From contig JAOALB010000238.1 of assembly GCA_025331125.1 (NCBI GenBank), positions 1 through 21,962 of the forward strand: a stretch of 21,962 nt of DNA, in the 5' to 3' direction. The notes beneath the pieces were generated by a model. The model saw only the letters and a program-made list of their open reading frames with translations, had not been told where the DNA came from and did not search any database. Positions 1-9,595 of the stretch are shown here, one piece after another. The DNA comes from Mycogone perniciosa (Eukaryota > Ascomycota > Sordariomycetes > Hypocreales > Hypocreaceae). The position numbers were made by a program, and so were the translations under genes. Position 1 is the stretch's first letter. Each line of letters starts with the position of its first letter.

Positions 1-816
1 ACTTTACTTTTATAAATTTATTAATATTAGACTTTAATATTTTTTAAAGGTACTCTCTGCTATAATAATGCATAAAGAATTTATAAAAAGCTTAAAGGAA
101 TAGTATTTATACTGCTATAAAGCTGCCTTATCTTTATAATATATTTATAAAAGTATTTTTATTAAGCTTTAATAGTTAATATACTTTATATTCTCGCTTT
201 TATATATCTTTTACTAAATCTATTTAAGTTAGTTTTATATACTAGGCAGATAGGTTTTTATAAAACTAGATAAATAATATTGCAGTGGATATTTAGATAT
301 CTATTAGGTTAGGTTACTTATATAGCGCTACTGCTATAGGCTTATTGGGTATTAGTATATTTAATTTAAGGAGTTATATTAAATTGCATTAATATAGATA
401 TTAATAGCTATTAGCTATAAATATTATTAAAACTAGTATTAAAAGCTTATTTAATATTATTTATACTTTAATTTTTAATCTTTTATAGTTATTAAGTTAA
501 TAAATATAATAGTAATTTTACTTTAATATTAATATAAAGTTAATATATAAATCCCTTTTTCTTTATTAAAGCATTATCTCTTTTAGTATACTTTTAATAT
601 AGGCTTAAAACCTAACTTTCTTTTTAACCTTTTTTTTTATCCTTTTTAATATATTATTTTATTTTTTACTAGTAATATAAAGTATTAACTTTAAAGGTTT
701 ATTTAAAATATTAATATTATATAAAATAGTTATTAAGCTAAAGATTATTAATATAGTATAAATTTAAAGGCAATAATTTATTAAATAATATTATAAGTTA
801 AAGGTAACTGTTAATA

Positions 817-1167
817 TAAGCCAGTTAATATTAAGATTATATTACTATAGCTATAGTATTTTAAAGATAAAAGGGTTTTAATTTAAAAGATTAATAATAA
901 AAAATATATATAGCTCTTTATATTCCTTTATTCCTATATCTAAGATTATATAGTTAATAAGCTATATTGCTGCTTTACTATTAGCTAAAATAAAGCTCTT
1001 TAATCTAAGCAATTATATTATTAAGATTTAAGACTTTTAAAGAAAATACTAATTTATAAAGCTTTATACTAAACAGCCACTATTAATAAAGGTTAATATA
1101 ATTACTAATAAATATATAAGGAATAATATAGTATAAACAAATAGTAATTTACTATTTATAGTATTTA
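817..1167 (-). pseudogene. Retropepsin-type protease remnant of copy A
   Basis: This is the minus-strand counterpart of the copy B protease at about 4050-4400. The active-site triplet, normally Asp-Ser-Gly in retropepsins, reads Asn-Ser-Gly here (AAT AGT GGC on the minus strand, plus 1076-1084), whereas copy B reads Asn-Ser-Ser at the homologous site. The Gly is therefore kept in A and lost in B, while the Asp is lost in both. In an intact element the enzyme would cut the Gag-Pol polyprotein during particle maturation. The boundaries are projected from copy B and are approximate. In-frame stops and the lost Asp make it non-functional. Confidence 0.75.
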
Positions 1168-1556
1168 AAATTAATAGTTTATTATTAATAATAATATATT
1201 ATATTTATAGAGGCATTAGATTTATAAACTATTTTAATATTTTATTGCGCTTTTTAATATAATATTATTAAAAAGTTACTCTTTTCCCTGCCTTTTTATA
1301 TTAAAAGTGATATCTTTATAGGCGAGTATATCGCTAAAAGTAATTAATCTTTTAATAAAGCCAGTTTTATTAATATAGTATAGGAATAGGTTTTTATAGT
1401 ATAATAGGTTATTTCTTTAGGCTGAAAAGTATTAATACTGCAGGAATTAAAGAGTAGGAATTTATAATACTAATATACTTTTTCTTTAACTTAAAATATA
1501 TACTTTACCTTAAAGCGCAATAGTGCTATTACTTTAATATATTCTGTGTTCTAGGA

Positions 1557-2064
1557 AACTGCTACTATATCCCTATAAGGTTTAAAGTTTTATAATATTA
1601 GCTTTCTACTTTTCTATACAGTTATTAACTATATATTAGCCGCTATAGTAATAGTATAGGTTATAAAGTTATTAATATTCTTTATATTATAAAGTAAAGG
1701 ATATAGTATTTAACTATATAGGATTACCTATATCTTTTTACTTTAAAGGGTTTAGTTTATTTTAAAGCAGGGCTTATTAAAAAGTATAGTTATTATTTAG
1801 TTTTTTAAACTTATAGTCGCCTTTAAATTTAATCTAATAGGCCTGCTTTTTAAAGTTATTATAAACTTTTTAACTAAAAGTTCTTTAAATAGACTAATTA
1901 TCTTTATTTATAAGCTTATCGCTTTTATTAATAAAAGCAATAACTATCTCTTTAAATATTTTAAAGTAATAGGCATTAACCTTTTAAATATTAATTTTAA
2001 TAGTTTAGGCTGCTAATTTATAAAATTTAATAATAAAGTTTTAAAATAGCTTATTTACTATATA
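1557..2064 (-). pseudogene. Gag C-terminal part of copy A with zinc-knuckle remnant
   Basis: This is the minus-strand continuation of the copy A gag, separated from its N-terminal half (8670-9540) by the insertion of copy B. Near its end is a CCHC-like stretch reading YYYSG*YIVNNC. The final Cys codon TGT survives at plus 1618-1620, while the homologous codon in copy B is TAT (Tyr). Comparing the two copies shows that several Tyr codons in the knuckle are probably mutated Cys or His codons. Gag would form the virus-like particle and bind the element RNA. It is interrupted by many stops. Confidence 0.75.
2060..2064 (+). repeat. Target-site duplication, left copy (ATATA)
   Basis: The five bases ATATA lie immediately before the 5' LTR of copy B and recur immediately after its 3' LTR at 8665-8669. 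A and B share this sequence: the uninterrupted site in copy B is TATAT at 3153-3157 (opposite strand). This shows where in the family's own gag the insertion happened. A 5-bp duplication is typical of Gypsy (Ty3-type) integrases. Confidence 0.92.
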
Positions 2065-2226
2065 TATTACAGCACTAAACCTGCCCTCTTATAACTTATT
2101 AGTATTGTATATATCCTTACGTAATAGCTTGGTCCTATACCTCCAAACTATATTCTTATAGCTTCTTGCCTTATTTAAGGCATAATAAAGATATCACTTT
2201 AATCTGCTATTTTATATACTGTAATA
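2065..2226 (+). repeat. 5' LTR of Gypsy copy B (162 bp)
   Basis: This direct repeat matches 8503-8664 and, inverted, 9596-9757; all three are exactly 162 bp. The ends are TATTACAG...CTGTAATA here. The 3' copy begins TGTTACAG, so the ancestral LTR had 8-bp terminal inverted repeats TGTTACAG/CTGTAACA with the canonical TG...CA ends, changed here by G-to-A and C-to-T. It would hold the promoter and polyadenylation signals. The LTR keeps more G and C than the element's interior, including the shared block GCTTGGTCCTATACCTC. Confidence 0.95.
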
Positions 2227-2237
2227 GTTTATACCTT
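2177..2237 (+). promoter_or_regulatory. Candidate self-priming pair: LTR segment and post-LTR primer site
   Basis: No site beginning TGG, as a tRNA 3'-end primer requires, follows the LTR. Instead, three bases after the LTR (2229-2237) the sequence is TTATACCTT here and TTATGCCTT in copy A. The copy A form is exactly complementary to AAGGCATAA at 2177-2185 within the LTR, nine bases in all. Tf1/sushi-type chromoviruses of fungi are known to prime reverse transcription with the folded-back 5' end of their own RNA. A transcript starting near 2177 could do the same. This is an inference; nine bases in AT-rich DNA could match by chance, and the transcription start is unknown. Confidence 0.3.
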
Positions 2238-2281
2238 CCTATAACAACTACGCTATTACCTTTAGCCCTTAACCTTACCTA

Positions 2282-3660
2282 AAAAGAATTAACAAAGTTA
2301 CTGACGGCCTAGTTGCAATATTATAAAAAGCCTTATATCTTACAGGAAATTCACTAATCCCCGACTATAGCAAGACCCTAAGCCTAAAAGCCTATATCCC
2401 TGCAGTAAGGAATACACCTTAGCTTAGCTCTTTAGCCTATACTTAATTCCTTAGCCTGCATTTAACTTAAAAATACTAAAGTAAAAATAAAAGGCATAAA
2501 GGGGGACTTTAGTTACAAAGTAAAGCTTACTAATCACTTCTGCAACTAGCTTTATATTTATACTATCTTAAAAGCTTATAATAATAACTATAACCTAACC
2601 CTATAGCTTTACATACTAAAACTTAAATAATTCTTGAATATTGTCTTTAATTACTTTTAAAACTAAAAGTATAATTTTAATATAGCTTTAAAATAAAAAG
2701 ACGCTAAAAACACTACTATTATTAAAAACCTAAAGCTTACTTAATATAAAGTTTAAAGTTAAAGTAATATAATTAATAAGTTTATTAAAGCTAAAAGTAA
2801 TAATATTTTTAAGCATTAAATTAATAACTTTAAAAATAAATTTAACACTAAAGATAAAAATATAAAAACCTATTAGCAGAAATATATAAACTAGTGTTTT
2901 ACTATACTATATAATATTATAATTAATACTAAATACTTTAATACCTTTTATAAATATATCCTTTATATTAACAGTTAATTAAATAATAATGCCTATAATT
3001 TAATATAAAAGGCATTTAACTATATTATAATAAAAAAGGATAACTATATAATATGAAAATAAAGAAATAGTAAAACTTTTATTAAATTCCTAGATTTACA
3101 GTATAAAACTCTTAACCTTTTATAATCTACTGCTTAAAAGTTTAATACTTATTATATAGTAAATAAGCTATTTTAAAACTTTATTACTAAATTCTATAAA
3201 CTAGCAGCTTAAGCCAGCAAAACTAATACCTAAAAGGTTAACGCCCTTTACCTTAAAGTATTTAAAGAGATAGCCGCTGCCTTTATTAATAAAAGTAATA
3301 AGTTTATAAATAAAGACAACTAGTCTGTTTAAAGAACTTTTAATTAAAAAGTTTATAATAACCTCGAAAAGCAGGCCTATTATATTAAACTTAAAGGCAA
3401 CTGCAAGTTTAAAAAGCTAAATAGTAACTATACTCCCTAATAAGCCCTGCCTTAAAATAAACTAAACCCTTTAAAGTAAAAAGATGTAGGCAATCCTATA
3501 TAATTAAATACTATATCCTTTACTTTATAACGCAAAAAATACTAATAACTCTATAACCTATACTATTACTATAGCAGCTAATATATAATTAGTAATTATA
3601 TAGAAAAGCAGAAAACTAATATTATAAAACCTTAAACCTTATAGGGATATAATAGCGGTT
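2282..3660 (+). pseudogene. Gag remnant of copy B
   Basis: The frame from 2282 opens with KRINKVTDGLVAIL and TGNSLIPDY, and is matched by the copy A sequence ending at 9540. About 2700-3300 gives a long capsid-like reading (for example NIKTYWQKY-like and KFLDLQYKTL segments) broken by TAA/TAG where Gln is likely. Near 3566-3599 lies a Tyr-rich stretch whose copy A counterpart keeps a Cys, taken as a CCHC-type RNA-binding knuckle; its spacing is not the standard one. The upstream part (2280-2480) is richer in G+C than the middle. The original start codon could not be fixed. Gag would assemble the particle around the element RNA. Confidence 0.75.
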
Positions 3661-4049
3661 TCTCAGGGTGCAGAATATATTAAGGCAATAGTATTATAGC
3701 GCGTTAAGGCAGGGTATATATTTTAAGCTAAAGAAAAGGTATACCGGCATTATAAATTCCTACTCCTTAATTCCCGCAATACCAGCACTTTTTAGCTTAA
3801 AGAAATAACCTATTATACTATAGAAACCTATTCCTACGCTACATTAATAAAACCAGCTTTATTAAAAGATTAGTTACCTCTAGCAATATACTCGCCTATA
3901 AAGATATAACTTTTAATATAAAAAGGCAAAGAAAAGAGTAGCTTTTTAATAATATTATATTAAAAAGCGCAATAAAATATTAAAATAGCCTATAAATCTA
4001 ATACCTCTATAAATATAATAGATTATTATTAATAATAGACTATTAATTT
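3661..4049 (+). other. Gag-to-protease linker of copy B, no recognisable domain
   Basis: This stretch joins the knuckle region to the protease. It includes a moderately GC-retaining block (about 3640-3900) that aligns to copy A at about 1317-1577. Frames are broken by stops and I recognise no domain. In Gypsy elements this interval usually belongs to the same Gag-Pol polyprotein, so it is probably degraded coding sequence rather than a separate gene. Confidence 0.5.
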
Positions 4050-4400
4050 TAAATACTATAAATGATAAATTACTATTTATTTATACTATATTATTCCTTA
4101 TACACTTATTAGTAATTATATTAACCTTTATTAATAGTAGCTGTTTAATATAAGGCTTTATAGACTAGTATTTTCTCTGAAAGTCTTAAATCTTAATAAT
4201 GTAATTGCCTAAATTAAAGAGCTTTATCTTAACTAATAATAAAGCAGCAGTATAGCTCACTCACTATATAATCCTAGATATAGGAATAAAGGAATACAGA
4301 AAACTATATATATTTTTTATTACTAATCTCTTAAATTAAAACCCCTTTATCCTTAAAATGCTATAGCTATAGTAATATAATCTTAATATCGACTAGCCTA
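4050..4400 (+). pseudogene. Retropepsin-type protease of copy B
   Basis: The frame reads TFINSSCLI around 4127-4150, where Asn-Ser-Ser (4133-4141) stands for the Asp-Ser-Gly active site of clan AA proteases. About 85 residues on, a reading like NPFILKML*L**YNLNID*P follows. It corresponds to the hydrophobic 'ILG.pWL..hnP.idW' region at the end of retropepsin domains. An intact enzyme would process the Gag-Pol polyprotein. Loss of the catalytic Asp (GAT/GAC to AAT), the Gly-to-Ser change and multiple stops show it is inactive. Copy A keeps the Gly. The boundaries are approximate. Confidence 0.78.
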
Positions 4401-5439
4401 TATTAATAGTTACCTTTAACTTGCAATACTATTTAATAAATTATTACCTTTAAACTTACACTATACTAATAATCCTTAGCCTAATAACTATTCTATATAA
4501 TATTAATATCCTAAATAAACCTTTAAAGTTAATACTTTACACTACTAGTAAGAAATAAAATAATATATTAAAGAGGATAAAAAAGAAGGTTAAAAAGAAA
4601 GTTAGGTTTTAAGCCTATATTAAAAGTATATTAAAGGAGATAATGCCTTAATAGGGAGAAAAAGACCTATATATTAACTTTACACTAATATTAAAGCAAA
4701 ATTATTATTGCATTTATTAACTTAATAACTGTAAAGGATTAAAGACTAAAGTATAGATAATATTAAATAAGCCTTTAATACTAATTTTAATAATACTTAT
4801 AGCTAGTAGCTATTAATATTTATATTAATGCAATTTAGTATAACTCTTTAAGCTAAGTATATTAATATTTAATAAGCCTATAGCAATAATGCTATATAAG
4901 TAACCTAACCTAATTAATATCCAAATATCTACCGCGATATTATTTATTTAATTCTATAAAGACTTATCTGCCTAATATATAAAATTAACCTAGGCAGACT
5001 TAGTAAAAGATATATAAAAGCGGGAATATAAAGTATACTAACTATTAAAGTTTAATAAAGATACTTTCGCAAATATATTATAAAGATAAGGCAGCTTTAT
5101 AGCAGTATAAGCACTATTCCCTTAAACCTTTTATAAATCCTTTACACACTGCTATAGCAGAGAGTACCTTTAAAGGATATTAAAGTCTAATATTAATAAG
5201 TTTATAAAAGTAAAGCTAGAATTAATAAAAAGTAATATTTAAAAAAAACTTTTTAACTAGCTATAAAATAAAATTATCGGCTTCTTTTTATAACTAGTAA
5301 ATAAGTTTCCCTTTAAGAGATTATAAGACTATAAAATCGAGTTTTTATTAAGGAAGGAATTACTATATTAAAAGAACTGCCTAATATTATTAAATAAACT
5401 TTAGGTTATAAGAAAATAGCTAGACAAGAACTTAAAGCA

Positions 5440-5850
5440 TTTATTAAGGAATTTAAAGTAAAATATATTGCCCTTTTACTTTTCGCTGCAAAACTTAAAG
5501 GAGGCGTCTATATTTATTAGAATTACTAAGGCTTTAATAATATTACTATAAAAAATCACTATTTATTGCCGCTAATCTAGGAAATATTAAATACTTTATA
5601 TAATACTAGATTTTATATTAAGCTAGATATAATAGCTGCCTTTAATAAATTTAAAATTATAAAGGGATATAAATAAAAAATAGCTTTTATAACCTAGTTT
5701 AAGCTATTTGAAACCTTTATTATACCTTTCGGCCTTTATAATGCCCTAGCCTTTTTTTAATACTATATTAACTATACCCTATATAATTTACTTAATAAAA
5801 CTTATATAGCCTACTTTAACAATATTTTAGTTTATTTAGCTGTATAAAAG
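5440..5850 (+). pseudogene. Reverse transcriptase core of copy B
   Basis: The frame gives the consecutive RT landmarks of Gypsy elements: GFNNITIKNHYLLPLI (palm start), FYIKLDIIAAFNKFKI (first catalytic Asp retained), FIIPFGLYNALAFF (the 'MPFGL.NAPATFQ' block) and AYFNNILVY at 5809-5835. The last is the YxDD box with both Asp codons changed to Asn (AAC AAT, 5818-5823). The enzyme would copy element RNA into cDNA in the cytoplasmic particle. The order and spacing of four blocks make the identification secure. The paired Asp-to-Asn change and repeated stops mean it cannot be active. Confidence 0.93.
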
Positions 5851-6229
5851 GAATATTAATAATATATATAGGAAGTTATAGATAAATTAATTAATATAGG
5901 TCTTTAAATCGATATTAAAAAATGCAAATTTAAGACAATAAGAATAAAGTATTTTGGCTTAATTATTATAAGTAATAGTATTGAGATAAACTTTAAAAAA
6001 GTGGCTGCGATTATAAGTTAAAAGAGACCTTTAAACCTCTGCGAACTTTAATATTTTTTAGGCTTTGCGAATTTCTATTAGCGGTTTATTAAAGACTTCT
6101 TTAATATTTATAAACCTTTAAATAGCCTTTTAAAAAAAGATATACTATAGAATTAAATAGAACTTTATACTACTGCGTTTAACTGCTTTAAAACCTAGTT
6201 TATAACTGCCTTAATCTTTACCTTTTTCG

Positions 6230-6460
6230 ACTATAATAAAAAGATAATCCTAGAAATAAATGCCTTAAACTAAGCATTTAGTAATATTCTCTTTTAGTAT
6301 AATAAAAATAATATTTTATAATTAATAGTATATTTTTTATTAAAGTATTTACCTGCTAAATATAATTATAAAATTTATAATAAAAAACTGTTAGCTATTA
6401 TTAAATTATTAAAAGAATAGCGCTTTAAGCTTTAAGGTATAAAAAATAAATCTAAGATTA
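6230..6460 (+). pseudogene. RNase H domain of copy B
   Basis: Downstream of RT in the same strand the reading is ILEINALN*AFSNILF, then KYLPAKYNYKIYNKKLLA and KLLKE*RFKL. These match the Gypsy RNase H layout 'DAS..a.G.vL.Q....pi.y.S..l..aE.nY.i.dkElLAii..lk.WR..L'. The first catalytic Asp is Asn (AAT at 6259-6261), and the Glu of 'dkElLA' is Lys. The domain would degrade the RNA strand of the RNA/DNA hybrid. It lies about 400 bases after the YxDD box, the normal distance for a fused RT-RNase H. Confidence 0.88.
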
Positions 6461-6989
6461 TTATAGACTATAAAAACCTAGAATACTTTATAACTATTAA
6501 AGTGTTAAATTAAAAATAAGTCTGCTAGTTTAAATTTTTATCCTAGTATAATTTTTTTAGATTATTTATTAGCTTAGGTTAAAAGCAGTAAAGTTTAATA
6601 TATTAAGCAGGAGATTTTAAAATATCTTAATAAAGTTAAACTAGGATAATAGCTGATTAAAAGAAAGAAAGAGAACTTTACTCCCAGAAAGCCGCTTCAA
6701 CCTTTATACTTATATTAATATTACAGGAAATATAAATAATAAAAACCTCCTTGCTATAATAACTGGCATTTTAATCCTAGACTTAAAAATATTAATTAAT
6801 AGAATAATTAATAAAGCTTATAAAATATTAAATATAGCAAGTATTATAATATAGGCGCTTTAAGACTTAGCTGTTTAATAATAGCTTAAAAGTATTTAAG
6901 GTAATTTAAAGGCAGCTATATAAAACTTTTAAATCTGCAGTAATTAAATATATTACCAGGAATAAGTTTTCCTTTTATTAACAGATAAA

Positions 6990-7960
6990 GTGAAAATATA
7001 AATTATATACTGAATATACTTTTTTAGGCCAGGAAAACACTTAGGATAAGTAAAAACACTAGACCTCTTTAACTGTATATATTAATAGCTGCGAATATTA
7101 GCTAATATTAATACTTTTATTAAAGGTTATAACCTATACTTTTAAATAAAGTTAAATAGGTCTGCTCGTTTAGGATTTTTAAAACTATTACTAGTACTAT
7201 TCTAGGCTTAAAGTAATATTTTAATAAACTATATTATACTATTATTTAATTATAATTAATAAGGCTTAGTCTATAAAAATATCTTTATAGTGGTATACCG
7301 CTTAATAAAGATATACTATTTTATTACTACCTATACATTTAATACTAAAAAACTTATTAATGCCTTTATTTTATATATTTACGCTTTATATAAAGCCTTA
7401 GAAATAATTATATTAGATTAAGGTATTTAATTTATATTTAAATCTTAAAAGCAGCTATTTTAATAACTTAAAATCTACTTTAAATATTCTTTAGTTTATT
7501 ATTTAAAAACTAATAGCTAGACTAAATGGCTAAATATAGGGGTAAAGCTGTATTTTAGGCAGTTTATAAGTTTTTACTAGAATAATTAAGTAAGTTAATT
7601 ATTATTTGCAGAGTTTGCTTAGAATAATTAAATATTTAAAATAATAGGAACTTTGCTATTTTTTGCAAATTATAGTTTTTACCTATACCTAAAAGTTAAG
7701 CCTTTAAACCCCTGCCTGCTAAATTTATCTATTATTTAAAAAAAGAGTTTCTATAAAGTAAATACTATAATTAAATATTTCTAATAAATTTTAAACCAAT
7801 TAAAAGCCTTTATAGTATAATTAATCGCCTAATATAAGGCTGCAGCTAATATATTAAAGGAGGATTTATATTAATTTGCAGTTAATAAAAAGGTATAGTT
7901 GAAGATTAAATACCTTAAAATAAACCGCTTAATAAAAAAGGGAGATAATAAATAGGTAAG
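6990..7960 (+). pseudogene. Integrase of copy B (zinc finger and DDE core)
   Basis: The HHCC finger is seen near 7030-7150 as FRPGKHLG*VKTLDLFNC followed by INTFIKGYNLYF*IK; the two Tyr are probably former Cys. The core continues with YKNIFIVVYRLIKIYYF, then IIILD*GI*FIFKS (the second catalytic Asp, of the 'SDRGtqF' block, is retained) and YYLKTNS*TKWLNI (the 'HPqTdGQTEr' block with Glu changed to Lys). The C-terminal part, about 7880-8000, carries KIKYLKINRLIKKGDNK. The protein would insert the cDNA and make the 5-bp duplication seen around this element. Its Glu loss and stops make it dead. Confidence 0.85.
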
Positions 7961-8139
7961 CCTATATAAAATCCTTAATATATACCTTTAAGCCTATTAA
8001 CTTAAACTCTTTAATTATATCTATATTTTCCCTGTATTCTATAACTCTCTCTTTAAACTACTAGCAGTTAATAAAGCAGGCTAATAAATATATTTACTGG
8101 GATAAAATACTATTAATAAATAAAAGAATAAAAATATAC

Positions 8140-8403
8140 AGGGATAAATCCTTAAAAGAGATAATAAGATAAATAAAGTAATAGAAAAGTAAATATTTAA
8201 TAATATCCTCGACTGCTATAATAAAGATAGCCTATACTATTATATAGCTTAGAAACATTATACATTAAACTGGTAACCCGCGAAGGACTTTAAGGGATAA
8301 AATGCTGCCTTTTTAAAATACTATATAAAAAACCCTAATAAGCCTGGCCTGCCTGCCTAGGTTAAAAAGAGGAAGATAACCGACTAGCTAGACCCGCAAT
8401 GCA
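8140..8403 (+). pseudogene. Chromodomain at the C-terminus of copy B integrase
   Basis: The frame reads NNILDCYNKDSLYYYIA*K, then HYTLNW*PAKDFKG*NAAF and a tail NPNKPGLPA*VKKRKIT. This is the chromodomain pattern: a 'ILdcR...g..YlVKWkgy...nW.pa.df' strand-strand-helix followed by a basic tail. Chromovirus integrase chromodomains are known to bind methylated histone H3 and steer insertion into heterochromatin. That fits the nest of elements here, including this copy landing in another copy. Part of this segment retains G and C unusually well. Confidence 0.85.
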
Positions 8404-8488
8404 GCAGCCGCTTATAATAGAATTAATATAATAGGAGGATTAGAATATATATAGTCTTAGAATAGCTATTTAAAGGTAAATAGAGTTT

Positions 8489-8499
8489 AAAAGGGGGGG
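8489..8499 (+). other. Polypurine tract of copy B
   Basis: AAAAGGGGGGG lies three bases before the 3' LTR, which starts at 8503 with TGTTACAG. A purine run directly upstream of the 3' LTR is the primer for plus-strand DNA synthesis in LTR elements and fixes the plus orientation of this copy. The seven consecutive G are striking in such AT-rich DNA; G runs contain no TpG/CpA site for RIP. Confidence 0.9.
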
Positions 8500-8502
8500 T
8501 AC

Positions 8503-8664
8503 TGTTACAGTATTAAACCTGCCCTCTAATAACTTATCAGTATTATATATGTCTTTATGTAATGGCTTGGTCCTATACCTCTAAATTATATTTTTATAGC
8601 TTCTTGCCTTATTTAAGCCATAATAAAGATATTACTTTAACCCGCTGTTCCGTGTACTGTAATA
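8503..8664 (+). repeat. 3' LTR of Gypsy copy B (162 bp)
   Basis: This is the direct repeat of 2065-2226 and keeps the more ancestral bases: it begins TGTTACAG and reads CCCGCTGTTCCGTGTACTG near its end where the 5' LTR reads TCTGCTATTTTATATACTG. About 20 of the roughly 22 differences from the 5' LTR are transitions. One transversion changes AAGGCATAA to AAGCCATAA. This LTR is followed directly by the ATATA duplication. Confidence 0.95.
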
Positions 8665-8669
8665 ATATA
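8665..8669 (+). repeat. Target-site duplication, right copy (ATATA)
   Basis: ATATA matches 2060-2064. Removing 2065-8669 restores a continuous copy A gag that aligns to copy B across 3153-3157 without a gap. This confirms both the insertion point and the element's exact ends. Confidence 0.92.
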
Positions 8670-9540
8670 GTAGGTATTAAACTTTTAAGTAATAGATTAT
8701 AAAAGGTTAAAAGTTTTATACTATAAGTCTAGGAATTTAATAAAAGTCTTACTACTTCCCTATTCCTATATTATATAGTTATCCTTTTTTATTATAATAT
8801 AATTAAATGCCTTTTATATTAAATTATAAGTATTACTATTTAATTAACTGCTAATATAAAGGATATATTTATCAAAGGTATTAAAATACTTGGCATTAAT
8901 TGTAATATTATATAATATAGTAGAATACTAGTTTATATACTTGTACTAATAAGTTTTTATATTTTTATCTTTAGTATTAAATTTATTTTTAAAGTTATTA
9001 GTTTAATGCCTAAAAATATTATTACTTTTAGCTTTAATAAGCTTATTAATTATATTACTTTAGCTTTAAACTTTATATTAAGTAAGCTTTAAGTTTTTAA
9101 TAATAATAGTATTTTTAGCCTCCTTTTATTTTAAAGCTATATTAAAGTTATACTTTTAGTTTTAAAAGTAATTAAAAATAATATTAAAGAACTGCTTAAA
9201 TTCTAGTGCTTAAAGCTATAAAGTTAAATTATAGTTATTATTATAAGCTTTTAAGATAATATAAATATAAAGCTAGTCGCGGAAGTAATTAGCGAGCTTT
9301 ACCTTTTAATTAAAGTCCCCTTTTACACTTTCTATTTTTACTTTAGTATTTTTAGGTTAAATGCAGGCTAGGGAATTAAGTATAGGCTAAAGAGCTGGGC
9401 TAAGGTGTATTCTTTACTGCAGGGATATAGGCTTTTAGGGTTAAAGTCTCGCTATAGTTAGGGATTAGTAAATTTCCTGTAAAATATAAGGCTCTTTATA
9501 GTATTGCAACTAGGCTATTAGCGACTTTATTAATTCTTTT
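8670..9540 (-). pseudogene. Gag N-terminal part of copy A
   Basis: The minus-strand reading from 9540 starts KRINKVANSLVAIL and continues with TGNSLIPNYSE. It is homologous base for base to the copy B gag from 2282 to 3152. It ends abruptly at the insertion point of copy B and continues at 2064. Stops occur throughout. The segment near 9260-9540 has kept more G+C than the rest. An intact gag would begin a little upstream, but RIP has obscured the start codon. Confidence 0.75.
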
Positions 9541-9595
9541 CAGGCAGGGTTAAAGGCTAAGGGTAATAATATAGTTATTATAGGAAGGCATAAAC

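Larger units (their letters stand above)
1..2064 (-). mobile_element. Gypsy chromovirus copy A, left part (gag C-terminus, protease; continues beyond the window)
   Basis: This is the inner part of a minus-strand Gypsy LTR retrotransposon. Its reverse complement aligns to 3153-5216 of copy B, and base 1 corresponds exactly to B base 5216, so there is no net insertion or deletion over 2064 bp. Differences I checked are C/T or G/A. Reading leftwards it holds the end of gag, the CCHC-like knuckle (about 1618-1650) and the protease (about 817-1167), and stops just before the RT, which must lie left of the window. The element was split when copy B inserted at 2064/2065; its 5' part resumes at 8670. 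All frames are broken by stops, so it is dead. Confidence is high because it rests on direct alignment within the window. Confidence 0.93.
2065..8664 (+). mobile_element. Complete Gypsy chromovirus copy B, RIP-degraded
   Basis: This is a 6600-bp LTR retrotransposon with both 162-bp LTRs, an adjoining polypurine tract and a perfect 5-bp ATATA target duplication. The domain order on the plus strand is gag, protease, reverse transcriptase, RNase H, integrase, chromodomain. This order (integrase after RNase H) defines Gypsy/Metaviridae, and the C-terminal chromodomain places it among the chromoviruses. It inserted into copy A of the same family, in the opposite orientation. The coding frames are recognisable over kilobases but carry stops every ten or so codons, mostly where Gln or Trp would be expected, and catalytic Asp codons read Asn. 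By my alignment the two LTRs differ at about 22 positions, about 20 of them transitions, which suits RIP better than age alone. Confidence 0.96.

Noticed and set aside
2041..2300. tRNA or other host RNA gene in the GC-retaining zone around 2090-2250
   Set aside because: The zone is the LTR, repeated three times at the same length; no cloverleaf was found.
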